Notes: generated from the letters alone by a model not told the origin. DNA of 64,000 nucleotides from Thermohahella caldifontis (GCF_041153465.1 NZ_CP154858.1:124001-188000), one strand, 5' to 3'. Positions 16,271 to 26,026 are shown, counted from the first letter of the stretch. A program made the numbers and translations.

Positions 16271-19200
16271 ATGAACGACATCACGCATGAAAAGCGCCAG
16301 TACCAGCGTTTTGCGACCGACAGGTCAGTGGAGCTTGTGCACGGCGAGCTGCAGTGCAGCGGGCGTCTGGTGAATGTGTGTGCCGGCGGCGCCCTGGTGG
16401 TGACGGATCCGGCCGGGGCGGATGCCCGGGCGCTGGCCGCCCGTGAAACCCTGCACATGAAAATTCGTCTGGCCCGGACCGGTATTCATGATGTGCCCTG
16501 CCGGGTCGTTCGCGGAGAGCCCGGATTGCTGGCTCTGCGCTTTGAAGCCCCGCAGCCCTTTCTGGTGGAAGCGTTGGCCGCCTCGTCCGTGCCGGCCGAA
16601 GCCGCATCCGGTAAGGCGACACTGGAAGAAACCGACGCGCTGAACGGTCTCTACAGTCTGTATCGGGCCCAGCTGAGGCCCCTGGTGGACCGGGCGCTCA
16701 ACGAAATGCGTCAGGGCGTTGCCCAGTCCCGCATTCCCTTCAGCCTGAAGCGTTATGCGGATGCCCTGATTGCCCATCATGCCGATATTGCGGATCGTCT
16801 GGTGGCCCACGTCGCCGGACAATGGGAGAGCTGGCAGGGGCAGGGTGGCACAGGCCTGGCAGCACGCCTGTCCCTGCTGGAAGATGCCGATATCGAAGGC
16901 TGGCTGGCCGTCAATGTCTCCACCCGCAAGATTGAACAGCATGTGGCAGCCACCTACGAACAGCTCAAACGATTGCTCCGGCAGTTGGAAAAACGGCAGG
17001 CCGACTATGACCTGCATCCCCTCTCGCCCCGACAGCTGGCGGAAGGGCTGCGCAGTGCGTTGCTGGCCAGCGGGCTGAACCTGCACGAACTCGCCCAGGT
17101 CCTGCCGTTTCTGGCCGACCCCCTCGGATTCCATCTCAAGCAGTTGTACCGGCGTCTGATCCGTTATGCTCAGGAGCAACGCGCCACTCATGGGGAAAGC
17201 ACCGGAACCGATACCGCCGATGAGCGTGCCGGTGACCATGGACCGAGTCTGCCCCTTGCCGAACAGCGCCGGATGCTGCACGAATTGTACAGTCTTTATG
17301 TGGCCATCTGCGGAGATCACCGCCTGGCACGTCAGCACCTGTATGCACTGACCGGCCTGTCTCCCGGAGCGAGAGAAACCGAGGACATGGCCTCGCGACT
17401 TGAAGACGGCCTCCTGCGTACCGCACGTGAGCAGGTCCTGAAGCCCCCCTACCGCGACGCCTTACGTGACTGGGTCGAGTCGATCCTGAACAGGGAAGGG
17501 ATGCGTTCGGGCGCCCTGCTGCCGCCGGAGCTGGACGAGCGGATCGAACTCTACGGCCGCACGCTTGATGCCCTGGCTGCCCTGTCTGACGCCATACCTT
17601 GGTTGCGTGATGAACTGGCCGCTCGTGCCGCATGCTTCCTCGCTGACCTGATCCAGTCGGATGACATTTACAGCGTTCCGGATCATCCGTTACGACTGTG
17701 GCTCAACGCACTGGGGCGGCTGGCCAACCTGCCGGCCCCCCCGGCCACCCAGCAGGCACGTCTTCTGGAGAAAATTGCACTGCTCAATGGCCGCTGGCCC
17801 CATGACCGGCAGATTGTACTGGAGATGACGCGCCTGTTTGATGACCTGTCGCGGCGCCAGGCCCAGCATTTCAAGCGCATTCGTGAACGCAAGGCGCGCA
17901 CCGAAGCGGCCCGGCAGCAGCGGCTGGCCAGTCAGATTGCCGTGGGTGAAGACCTGCGGACACTGCTGGTGGGCAACCCGGTGCCCGCAACAGTCATCGA
18001 ACTGCTCTATGATCAGGGTCTGAGGCAGGCGTTGGTCGTGAGCTGGCTCAAGCATCACGGGGGTGAGCGCTACCGGGCCGGCATCGGCGGACTGAGACAG
18101 TTGCTCGAGGCCCTGAGGGCACGTGCCGAAGGGGCGGAAGATATTCCCGCAACCATCTGGTGGCCCGAATTCAGGCGCTTCATACAGGACAGTCTGCCAC
18201 CGCCGGCGGACAGCCTCATGATCAACCGACTGAGCGCAGAGCTGGAAGGCCGGGCAGAGGTGGCACTGCGCAACCTGGATGCGGCGGCATTTGATGCCCT
18301 GGAAGCCTCTGCAACGGATGGCATGGCGCTGGCCGGGCTGGATGACACGCTGAGCGAACCGGATGATCCCTGGCAACGCAAGATCTACCAGCTCAACGTG
18401 GGGGACTGGGTCATTGACCGGCGTGATCCGCAGCAGCCCGCCTATATGCGGCTGGCCTGGCGCAGCGGGGACCGTTTGCACTTCACCGTCAGCGGCCTGA
18501 CCAGCCTGACCGAACAGGAATTTGATCTCCACCAGCTTGCCGGATTGCTGGCCGAAGGGCGTATCGAGCTGGCCCTGCAGGACAAGCATCCGCTGATGGA
18601 CAAGGTCATACAGCAGATCGTCCAGTCCTTCTATTCGGATATCGCCTCGCAGACCCAGCAGGATCCCCTGACCGGCGCGCTGACGCGCTATGAATTCGAA
18701 CAGTTGCTGGAACGTTATCATCTGCAGGCCACGGCGGAGCGGGTTGCCCATCACCTCTTGCTGCTGGATGTGGATCATTTCCGCCTGCTGAACACCACGC
18801 TCGGACATCCCTGGGGAGACCGGGTGCTCCAGACCGTATCCCAGACCCTGCGGGAAATGCTGGGCAGTCGCGCGCTGGTGGGGCGCATGGGCGGGGACGA
18901 ATTCGCCGTGCTGCTGCTGCGTTGCAATGCCGCGACAGCCGGTCCGCTGGCGGATGAAATCCACCGGCGCTTGTCGGCGCTCACCTTTGGCGATGACGGT
19001 CGCTTCAGGGTCACCTTCAGCATGGGGCTCGCGCAGGTGGATGGCCACGTGGAATCGGCGGAAATTGCCCTGCGTCACGCATCGCTGGCCTGCATGCAGG
19101 CCAAGGAGCGCGGAGGAGACAGCCTGCGCGTGTTCAAGCGGCGGCAGATCGAGTGGGAACAGCAGCGCGAGCGGCTGGGGTGGCTGCGCCGCCTGGATGA

Positions 19201-19951
19201 TGGCATGGAAAGCTGGATCCAGCTCCGGGCCCAGCCGATACACGATCTCCACGATCCGGATGCGCTGCCGCATTTCGAAATTCTCATGGCCGTGCGCGAC
19301 AAGACGGACCGCTACGTTAGCCCCGCAGGCCTGATCGAGGTGGCCGAGCGCTATCACCGCATGCCGGATGTGGATCGCTGGGTGTTCCGCCGGGTGATGG
19401 ACTGGATGGAGCAGCACCCGGAGACGCTGGCGCACCTGCATGGGTTGTCCATCAATCTGTCCGGCAATACCATCAATGATCCGGCCGCACTGGATGACAT
19501 CCTCAACGAGCTGACACGTCGTCGTGTGCCGCGTCGGCAGGTGACCTTTGAAATCACGGAAACGGCCGCCGTCAGTGATCTGACGACAGCTGTCCAGTTT
19601 ATCCGCGAGGTGAGGCAACTGGGGTGCAGCGTTTCCCTGGATGACTTCGGTACCGGCATGTCCTCCTATGCCTATCTGCAGGAGTTGCCGGTGGATTATG
19701 TGAAGATTGACGGGATTTTTGTCCGCAATCTCAAGGATAATGTGAAAGATCAGGCGCTGGTGCGTTCCATTGCGGAAATGGCCCAGTTGCTGGGCATGAA
19801 GACGATCGCCGAATTTGTGGAAGATCCGGGCACCGAAGAGTTTCTGCGGCTGCTTGGGGTCAGGTACGGGCAGGGCTACCTGTATGGCCGCCCGGTAAGG
19901 CTTGAAGAGCTGGCGAACCGATGGGTGAGCCAGGAAATGACAGAGGAATGA
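16271..19951 (+). CDS. PilZ-DUF1631-GGDEF-EAL cyclic-di-GMP protein
   Basis: 1226 residues. The N-terminus (EKRQYQRFATDRSVEL... VCAGGALV) resembles PilZ. The long middle (about 120-790) is DUF1631, mostly helical, with VGNPVPATVIELLYDQGL and a later LNVGDWVIDRRD. The GGDEF domain has an intact GRMGGDEF (874-878) with no RxxD inhibitory site. The EAL domain carries EIL at 1003-1005 in place of EAL, and NLSGN, FEITETA, DDFGTG, KIDG and the Glu of AEFVED are present, so phosphodiesterase activity is plausible. No membrane segment is seen. The small exported TPR-like gene follows after only 7 bp, probably co-transcribed. The net direction of its c-di-GMP activity cannot be predicted. Confidence 0.9.
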   Translation: MNDITHEKRQYQRFATDRSVELVHGELQCSGRLVNVCAGGALVVTDPAGADARALAARETLHMKIRLARTGIHDVPCRVVRGEPGLLALRFEAPQPFLVEALAASSVPAEAASGKATLEETDALNGLYSLYRAQLRPLVDRALNEMRQGVAQSRIPFSLKRYADALIAHHADIADRLVAHVAGQWESWQGQGGTGLAARLSLLEDADIEGWLAVNVSTRKIEQHVAATYEQLKRLLRQLEKRQADYDLHPLSPRQLAEGLRSALLASGLNLHELAQVLPFLADPLGFHLKQLYRRLIRYAQEQRATHGESTGTDTADERAGDHGPSLPLAEQRRMLHELYSLYVAICGDHRLARQHLYALTGLSPGARETEDMASRLEDGLLRTAREQVLKPPYRDALRDWVESILNREGMRSGALLPPELDERIELYGRTLDALAALSDAIPWLRDELAARAACFLADLIQSDDIYSVPDHPLRLWLNALGRLANLPAPPATQQARLLEKIALLNGRWPHDRQIVLEMTRLFDDLSRRQAQHFKRIRERKARTEAARQQRLASQIAVGEDLRTLLVGNPVPATVIELLYDQGLRQALVVSWLKHHGGERYRAGIGGLRQLLEALRARAEGAEDIPATIWWPEFRRFIQDSLPPPADSLMINRLSAELEGRAEVALRNLDAAAFDALEASATDGMALAGLDDTLSEPDDPWQRKIYQLNVGDWVIDRRDPQQPAYMRLAWRSGDRLHFTVSGLTSLTEQEFDLHQLAGLLAEGRIELALQDKHPLMDKVIQQIVQSFYSDIASQTQQDPLTGALTRYEFEQLLERYHLQATAERVAHHLLLLDVDHFRLLNTTLGHPWGDRVLQTVSQTLREMLGSRALVGRMGGDEFAVLLLRCNAATAGPLADEIHRRLSALTFGDDGRFRVTFSMGLAQVDGHVESAEIALRHASLACMQAKERGGDSLRVFKRRQIEWEQQRERLGWLRRLDDGMESWIQLRAQPIHDLHDPDALPHFEILMAVRDKTDRYVSPAGLIEVAERYHRMPDVDRWVFRRVMDWMEQHPETLAHLHGLSINLSGNTINDPAALDDILNELTRRRVPRRQVTFEITETAAVSDLTTAVQFIREVRQLGCSVSLDDFGTGMSSYAYLQELPVDYVKIDGIFVRNLKDNVKDQALVRSIAEMAQLLGMKTIAEFVEDPGTEEFLRLLGVRYGQGYLYGRPVRLEELANRWVSQEMTEE

Positions 19952-19958
19952 AAGAACA

Positions 19959-20798
19959 ATGAACGTGGCATGGGGACTGATACTGGGTGTGCTGTTGACG
20001 GGCATGGCCACTGCTGTGGAGCTGGCTCCGGAATATGAGGTGGACCGGCTCATGTTGTCGCTGGAAGAGCATCTTGAAGCAAAAGCCTGGACGGAGGCGG
20101 AAGCGGACATTCAGGCGCTCGAGGCGCTCAAGCCTGCCAAGCCTGCGGATTTTTATTTCCTGAAAGCCAGGGTGGAAAAGCAGGCTGGCCGCTACGAGCA
20201 GGCCAGGGAGGCCCTGATCCGCTACATTAACGAGGCCGGACGGGATGGCAAGCACTACCGGGATGCACTGCGCGAACTCAATGCACTGGATGCCATGCGT
20301 CAGCAAACGGCGGCATCCGCGTCCGGCGCGGCAGAGGGCAGCGCCGGTGCCCCGCCGGCATTGCCTGCACCGGAGCAGGCCGAGACCCAGGCCTGGCTGG
20401 CACGTATTCAGTCCCTCTATCTGAAATCGGCACCGATTCCGGCTCTTGTGGAGCACGCCAATGCCCTGCTGGCGGCCGCACCGGTGTTGCCGGGACGTCT
20501 TCGCCATCTGAACCGCAATGAAGGTGTGGTTTACAGCGTCAGTGTCTCGGAGCGCAAGGGTGAAATACTGATCCGCAAGAGTGACTATACCCGCAATCCG
20601 GCGCGCCACGATGTCGAATCCCTGTCGGTCTATGGCGTGAATCCGTACCTGAATGCAGGCTGTAGCGAAGTGAGCCGGACCTGCTGGATCTGGCATCCGG
20701 TGCATGCTGACCAGAAATGGGTTGAAATGGGACCGGGCGGGAATATCCGCGAGCTGCAGCGTACGTTAAGCGAACTGATCCGGCAGCTCCAGTCCTGA
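19959..20798 (+). CDS. exported TPR-like protein
   Basis: 279 residues. WGLILGVLLTGMATAVELAP is a signal peptide, so the protein is periplasmic or outer-membrane associated. Residues 25-110 look like two TPR-type helix pairs (LEEHLEAKAWTEAEADIQAL, RYEQAREALIRYIN). A low-complexity Ala/Pro/Gly linker follows, then a C-terminal domain of about 120 residues with two Cys (AGCSEVSRTCWIW) that could form a disulfide; I do not recognise that domain. It starts 7 bp after the DUF1631-GGDEF-EAL gene and its 3' end overlaps the convergent histidine kinase gene by 33 bp. Confidence 0.7.
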   Translation: MNVAWGLILGVLLTGMATAVELAPEYEVDRLMLSLEEHLEAKAWTEAEADIQALEALKPAKPADFYFLKARVEKQAGRYEQAREALIRYINEAGRDGKHYRDALRELNALDAMRQQTAASASGAAEGSAGAPPALPAPEQAETQAWLARIQSLYLKSAPIPALVEHANALLAAAPVLPGRLRHLNRNEGVVYSVSVSERKGEILIRKSDYTRNPARHDVESLSVYGVNPYLNAGCSEVSRTCWIWHPVHADQKWVEMGPGGNIRELQRTLSELIRQLQS

Positions 20799-23336
20799 GC
20801 GCGAGGGGATGCAGGGCAGGATCAGGCGGAAGGTGCTGCCTTCGCCCTCCTTGGAGTCCACCTCAACCCGGCCACCGTGACGCTCCGCCACCACGGCCAC
20901 AAAACGCAGTCCGAGCCCGGCACCGGCCACCCGCTGGGTTGTACTTTGCCGGGTACGCTGAAAACGCTGAAAAAGGCGCGCCTGATCCGCTTCCGGTATG
21001 CCCGGGCCCTGGTCACACACCTCGATGACCACGTGATCCGGGCGGCGCAAGGTGCGGATTTCCACTTCCCCCTGATCCGGTGAAAACTTGACGGCGTTAC
21101 TGATCAGGTTCACAAGTGCACGTTCCAGCAGATCGGCGCTGCATTCCAGCCACAAGGGTTCATCGTCTGCAATGAGGCGCAGTTCTATTCCGCGCTGCCG
21201 GGCCTGCGGACTGAGGGCATCCACGGCATTGTCAAGAATGTCACCCAGCTCGCACGGGAATCTGGCCAGCTCGTCCGCGGCTTCCACCCGGGCAAGCTGA
21301 AGGAATTCATCGGCAAGACCGAGGCTGCGTCGGGTCAGCTGCTGCAGATGTTCCAGCTGTGGGCGCTGAGAGGCGTCCACGAGGGAGGCGATGGATTCCA
21401 GCAGTGCCAGTTGGGAAGCCAGCGGCGCCCGCAGGTCATGGGAAATGAAGTGAATGGTTTCCAGTCGCGCCTGCTGGGCTGCGTGAATGTGGGTGATGTC
21501 CGAAAAGTTGATGACCGCTCCGTCCAGATCCAGCGCTGACAGCCGCATGGGCGACATCTGAATCAGCACGGCGCGGTCCCCCAGGATCACTTCCCGCTCT
21601 ACCGCTTCGCCCAGGATCAGCGTGCGTTGCAGAAGTGCAGCCCAGGCATGTGGCGTCATGCCCGAGCCTTCCGGCAGCGCATGGGCAACGGATGCGCCTG
21701 GTGCCACGTCGTCTCTGAGCCATCGGGCACTCTTGGTGTTCATGTACAAAACGCGCCCCAGCGCATCGGTAACGAGAATGCCGTCGGGCATGCCGGCAAT
21801 CATGTCGCCGATGAACTGCCGCATCTGCTGCATGGCCGTAATGGCATTCCGTACCGCCGTGATCCGGTCTTCGAGCACCTCTCCGGTATGGGGGCTCGCC
21901 GGGCCCTGTACGGGGGACAGCACGCGTTCCAGATGGCGAAGCCGGGCAGGCAGGCTGGCCTCATCGTCTTCCGAGAAGGTCAGTTCGAGCAGATGGTCGG
22001 GCTGATCGGGCAGACGGACCCGGATATGGCGTGCGTCAGTGCGGCTGGCGTTGGGGGCCGAGGGATCGGCCGGCAACAGACGCCAGTGTCGGGGAGCCAG
22101 CAGTTCAATGACGGCCTGTGCCCAGCTGCCCGGGGCATCCGGCTGACGCAGGTGGGTGAATACCGGCTGATGGCTCAGGCGCCTGATTTCCTGTCCGAGG
22201 TAGTCATTCAGGCGCATCAGGCGCCGCCAGCTCCAGAGCGGATAAGCCAGGAGCAGGGTGACCAGCGTATTGGCCGGCGGAAACCAGAAGTGTGCACTGT
22301 TGATCAGTCCCACCGAGGTGGCCAGCACCCCGCAGATCAGCAGGATTGTCAGAGGAAGATTCCATGCCGGAGGCGTGCGGGGAAAAAGCAGCACCGTCAG
22401 CAGTATCCAGCACACCCCCAGTGCCAGTGTCCAGCCCGGCGACAGCGGGCGGACCAGGCGTTCATGCCGTATGGCTTCGTACACCGTGGCCTGTATCTCC
22501 ACGCCGGGCATGGGTGAGCCCTCGCTGGACACCGGGGTTGGCAAAACGTCTCCGAGACCGGGGGCCGTGGCACCAATAAAAACGGTCTTGTCCCTGAAAT
22601 AGCCCTCGGGCAGACGCTTGAACAGCACATCCGCCGCCGATACGGTCGGGATGCTTCCCGGTGGGCCGAGAAACGGTATCAGACGGTAATCCTCGGCCGA
22701 CGCCATCAGGGTGGAGCCGGGCTCTTCCGGTCCAGGCCGTGCCGGTACCCGCAAGCCGCTCACCTGCGCGGCAGCCAGGGCCAGTGCCGGCCACCAGGGC
22801 TCGGGCACGCCCTGGTAGAGGGGCAGCCCCCGCGCAATGCCATCGGTATCCGTCTGGATGTGTGCATGCCCCAGCGCCGCAGCGTGGTCGGCAAACTGGC
22901 GGATGGGCAGCCACTCGCGCATGGGGGTTGCGCTGTCGGGCGGGGTAATGTGCAGGGGCAGCACCACATCCCGTTGCTCCGATATGGACTGAGCGAGTGC
23001 CGTATCCTCTTCAGGCGAGGAAGGCTCGCTGAAGAGTATGTCCAGTACGATCGTGCGTGCACCGGATTCACGCAGGGCGCGGATGAGCCGGGCATGGACC
23101 GACCGGGGCCAGGGCCAGCGCCCCACTTCCTCAAGGCTGGCATCGTCCACGGCGACAATGACACTGTCCGAAGCCGGCTGCACATGGATGGCCGGATGAA
23201 TGACATCCCAGACCAGACCGTTGAGCCGCTGAGTGAGACCTGACCAATGAAGGGCCACAAGTATGGTCAGCAGCAGTCCCAGCAGGACGTATCGCTCTGA
23301 AACGGGCAGTTGAGTGGTGGCACCCCGTGACCGCAT
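20766..23336 (-). CDS. CHASE2 sensor histidine kinase
   Basis: 856 residues. An N-terminal membrane segment (about 18-36) precedes a periplasmic CHASE2 domain (about 55-310, VAVDDASLEEVGRWPWPR and TVFIGATAPGLGD), then three closely spaced membrane segments (about 325-395), a PAS-like domain (about 510-610), and a HisKA/HATPase module: His633 in HFISHDLRAPLA, N-box NLISNAVKFSP, G1 CDQGPGIP and G2 GAGLGLRFV. It should autophosphorylate in response to an extracytoplasmic signal. It is the last gene of a three-gene operon; the OmpR-type regulator at 24914-25606 is the obvious partner. The FecR/LysM gene ends at 23344, 7 bp upstream. Confidence 0.9.
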   Translation of the reverse strand: MRSRGATTQLPVSERYVLLGLLLTILVALHWSGLTQRLNGLVWDVIHPAIHVQPASDSVIVAVDDASLEEVGRWPWPRSVHARLIRALRESGARTIVLDILFSEPSSPEEDTALAQSISEQRDVVLPLHITPPDSATPMREWLPIRQFADHAAALGHAHIQTDTDGIARGLPLYQGVPEPWWPALALAAAQVSGLRVPARPGPEEPGSTLMASAEDYRLIPFLGPPGSIPTVSAADVLFKRLPEGYFRDKTVFIGATAPGLGDVLPTPVSSEGSPMPGVEIQATVYEAIRHERLVRPLSPGWTLALGVCWILLTVLLFPRTPPAWNLPLTILLICGVLATSVGLINSAHFWFPPANTLVTLLLAYPLWSWRRLMRLNDYLGQEIRRLSHQPVFTHLRQPDAPGSWAQAVIELLAPRHWRLLPADPSAPNASRTDARHIRVRLPDQPDHLLELTFSEDDEASLPARLRHLERVLSPVQGPASPHTGEVLEDRITAVRNAITAMQQMRQFIGDMIAGMPDGILVTDALGRVLYMNTKSARWLRDDVAPGASVAHALPEGSGMTPHAWAALLQRTLILGEAVEREVILGDRAVLIQMSPMRLSALDLDGAVINFSDITHIHAAQQARLETIHFISHDLRAPLASQLALLESIASLVDASQRPQLEHLQQLTRRSLGLADEFLQLARVEAADELARFPCELGDILDNAVDALSPQARQRGIELRLIADDEPLWLECSADLLERALVNLISNAVKFSPDQGEVEIRTLRRPDHVVIEVCDQGPGIPEADQARLFQRFQRTRQSTTQRVAGAGLGLRFVAVVAERHGGRVEVDSKEGEGSTFRLILPCIPSRSGLELPDQFA

Positions 23337-23343
23337 GGTGGCC

Positions 23344-24924
23344 TCAGCTGGCTGTCGGTGGCACGCTCAGGACGACCGGGTCACTCACGGCAGGCTGTGT
23401 GAACGTGCTGCCTTCGGCCCTGACCCGCGCATAGAAGCGTTCATTGCGTGGCAGACGAATGCTGGCCCAGGGTTGTTTCAGGGTGTCAGCGCGCACGACA
23501 TGGCGAAAGAGTTCATCCCTCGCCAGTTCCAGAACGTAATGGGTTGCCCCGTCAATGCGCCGCCAGAACAGTTTGACCGTATCATCAAAGTAATTGACGG
23601 CAATGATCCGTGGCTGTGGCAAGGCCCGGACAACCTCCAGGTCACGGACTTCGGAGAGGGCCACCTCATCTTCGCCGGCCAGTGTCACCACTCGCCAGTA
23701 ATAGTGGCCGGCCGGCAGATCCGGCAATTCGGCTTCGTTGTCGAGGGAGAAAGGCGTGGTGGCGACGACTTCCCGGAAATCCGGATCCCGGGCCACTTCC
23801 ACGGAAGCGAGCAACCCGCTTTCGGGCACCTGCCAGATGAACCGGGGCACACTATCCATCACCCGGCTGCTGGTCTGAGGGGCAACCAGATTGGCCGGCG
23901 CGGCCTTGCGCCGGACCTCGAAGACCAAACGCAGGGGCAGGCCTTCAATGTCGCGGGCATCCAGCGCCCGGATCTCGGCGATGTAGCGCCCGTTGGGCAA
24001 ATCATCGATCCGGGCCTCGGTGACGCGCACCCGGGCGCTGAAGTGAAGGGTGCCCATGTCATCATCTGCCAGCACAATGACCCGGTAGGCGCGGGCACCG
24101 GAAACCGCCGCCCATTTGAGGGTGATGGGCAGGCTGTCAAAGACATCCGGTACCTGCCCGGCGGGGGCAGGCAGCAAGGTAAAGGTTGAAGCTTCGCCCT
24201 GAGCCACGGACATGCCGTGTCCTGCAGGGACCTGATGCCGTACGCCGCTGGCGGAAAGCTCCACCGTACCCTCTTCCACGGCAAGCCGGGTGGCGTTGCC
24301 AGTATAAGCAAGCCGGAAGTCGGTACCGCGTACCGCCGCAATGGCATTGGGGGTGCTGATTTCGTAGCGTCCGCCGGGGAAATGCAAGGGATTGACCTGA
24401 TTGCGGGTGTGGCCCTTGTTCAGTCGCAGCCGGGTATCCACCATCCCGGTGTTGGCGTAGCGGGTCAGGGCATTGAAAATGACCACGCTGTTGGGGTCCA
24501 GTGTCAGCCTGGAGCCGTCCGCAAAGCGAATCTCCGCCCGGCCGGCCCCGACACGCACTTCATCACCCACACCGAGCGCCTGGCCAGGTGCGAGTTTCAG
24601 TAGCCGGGCCTGACCATTGGGCCGGATCCAGACCTCACCGGATACCTTGTCTGCATGAGCCGGCGCCGGTTGACGCTGGAGCCAGTCAAGGGGAATGTTC
24701 AGCTTCTGGCCCGCCTTCAGCGGCACATTCCGCTGCAGGTTGTTGTAGAGGGCGAGCTTGTGCCAGGGGACGGTGGGTGCGAGAAAGCGTTCCGCCACCT
24801 CCGGCAGTGTCTCGCCGGGGCGCGCCACGTATACCCAATCCCTCGGTTGAGCCAGCGACGGGATGGCCCACAGCAGCATCAGGCACAGCAGCCATGTGAC
24901 CAGATGCCGGTTGTCAGGCCTCAT
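23344..24924 (-). CDS. LysM-FecR domain surface protein
   Basis: 526 residues from ATG 24924, chosen because GGAGG lies six bases upstream; an ATG at 24930 touches that site. A signal peptide (WLLCLMLLWAIPSLAQP) leads to a LysM domain (about 30-80, VARPGETLPEVAERFL), which binds peptidoglycan, then a FecR-type domain (about 100-215, GVGDEVRVGAGRAEIRFADGS and AAVRGTDFRL), then two or three fibronectin-type repeats (LKWAAVSGARAYRV, FIWQVPESG, LFWRRIDGATHYVLEL). It overlaps the response regulator by 11 bp and precedes the CHASE2 kinase by 7 bp, so it is probably a wall-anchored element of that signalling system. Confidence 0.85.
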   Translation of the reverse strand: MRPDNRHLVTWLLCLMLLWAIPSLAQPRDWVYVARPGETLPEVAERFLAPTVPWHKLALYNNLQRNVPLKAGQKLNIPLDWLQRQPAPAHADKVSGEVWIRPNGQARLLKLAPGQALGVGDEVRVGAGRAEIRFADGSRLTLDPNSVVIFNALTRYANTGMVDTRLRLNKGHTRNQVNPLHFPGGRYEISTPNAIAAVRGTDFRLAYTGNATRLAVEEGTVELSASGVRHQVPAGHGMSVAQGEASTFTLLPAPAGQVPDVFDSLPITLKWAAVSGARAYRVIVLADDDMGTLHFSARVRVTEARIDDLPNGRYIAEIRALDARDIEGLPLRLVFEVRRKAAPANLVAPQTSSRVMDSVPRFIWQVPESGLLASVEVARDPDFREVVATTPFSLDNEAELPDLPAGHYYWRVVTLAGEDEVALSEVRDLEVVRALPQPRIIAVNYFDDTVKLFWRRIDGATHYVLELARDELFRHVVRADTLKQPWASIRLPRNERFYARVRAEGSTFTQPAVSDPVVLSVPPTAS

Positions 24925-25606
24925 GCACATCCTCCAGGCGATAGCCGTGCTGGTAAATGGTCTTGATCCGGAAGCCGTTCTCCGGCTTGATCCCGAGCTT
25001 GCGACGCAGGCGGCTCATGTGTGTATCCACGGTACGGGTGTTGATATTGCTGGTGACCCCCCAGATGCGCTCCAGCAGATACTTGCGAGACAATAACCGG
25101 CCCTTGTTCTCGAAGAGGAACAGGGTCAGATCGAAGTCCTTGTCCGTCAGTGTGAGCGATTCGCCATGGAGCAGAATCCGACGCTGTTTGCGGTAAATGG
25201 TGAATGGCCCGAAGGTCAGGACTTCCTCGCCTTCATCACCGGATTTGAGGCGACGCGTCAGCGCCCGGATCCGGGCCTTGAGCTCGGCTGCCCGGGGTGG
25301 CTTGACCATGTAATCATCCGCACCGGCATCCAGCGCCGTCACGATATCCGCCTCGCTTTCGCGCTGGGTGAGAAAAAGCACCGGGACCGGCCACTCCAGC
25401 CGGTGCCGGAGCTCCCTGAGCACACTGACACCATCCTCATCCGGCAGCTGCCAGTCCATGATGAGCAGATCATAGCTGTCATGCGTGACGGCACCCAGAA
25501 AACTGCCCCCCGTTTCAAAGCAGTCACAGCGGTGGCCATCCGCCTCCAGAATCTGCTGTACGTGGCCGGCCTGAACCGGGTCATCTTCCAGCAATGCAAT
25601 GTTCAT
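24914..25606 (-). CDS. OmpR-family response regulator
   Basis: 230 residues from ATG 25606. The receiver domain has the acidic pair EDD (7-9), the phosphoacceptor Asp51 (LIMDWQLPDEDG), a Thr in FLTQRE and the Lys in MVKPP. The C-terminal winged helix (about 135-228) includes LTDKDFDLTLFLFENKGRLLS and RTVDTHMSRLRRKLG. It is the first gene of the leftward operon with LysM-FecR and CHASE2 kinase, and overlaps the second gene. The targets are unknown; autoregulation through the 420-bp upstream gap is possible but no repeat was recognised there. Confidence 0.9.
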   Translation of the reverse strand: MNIALLEDDPVQAGHVQQILEADGHRCDCFETGGSFLGAVTHDSYDLLIMDWQLPDEDGVSVLRELRHRLEWPVPVLFLTQRESEADIVTALDAGADDYMVKPPRAAELKARIRALTRRLKSGDEGEEVLTFGPFTIYRKQRRILLHGESLTLTDKDFDLTLFLFENKGRLLSRKYLLERIWGVTSNINTRTVDTHMSRLRRKLGIKPENGFRIKTIYQHGYRLEDVHEA

Positions 25607-26026
25607 GAGTGGGTGCCTCAACCAGTCAGATGCTTTTTATCCTTCCGATATTCTGGCACAGCCTGTCAATCTTTACTAATTCAGCCTGTTACAAAACGTC
25701 ACCTGACGTACCTGTGAGAGGCTTTACAGAAACCGGAGGAAAGGCGATTCCGATGCCTGGCTGTCTGGGTGTCGAAATATTTGACAATCTGTTGGGGCTG
25801 TACCGCTGAGGCGGTTTGCAGGTTGCGAATAAGCCGCTCGAAACCAAGGGGTTCGTGAGAAAGGGCCCGCGATTTGCCTTGAAGACCGTGAACCAGATGC
25901 CGGCGGGTTTGCATCCGGATAACGCAGCAGTGCTGGTGTCTTCTGGGCGTGGAGAGTCAGTCGGAGTGGGAAGTTGCCGGGTAGACAGAAGCATGAAATG
26001 GGTTGATCAGATATAGGAGTTTCGCA
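25607..26026. other. 420-bp gap between divergent genes
   Basis: The stretch lies between the leftward OmpR-type operon and the rightward PEP-CTERM gene and should carry both promoters. A TTGACA stands at 25781-25786 without a convincing -10 at proper spacing. AGGAG at 26015-26019 is the ribosome site of the gene at 26027. I see no strict sigma54 -24/-12 element, no riboswitch motif and no credible coding sequence. Confidence 0.5.

Noticed and set aside
17690..20110. 806-codon open frame on the - strand
   Set aside because: Antisense to the GGDEF-EAL half of the DUF1631 gene, which has clear motifs; the reverse reading has none and no ribosome site.
25607..26026. Riboswitch or sigma54 promoter before the PEP-CTERM gene
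   Set aside because: I looked for a c-di-GMP riboswitch core and a strict GG-N10-GC -24/-12 element; neither is present in convincing form.
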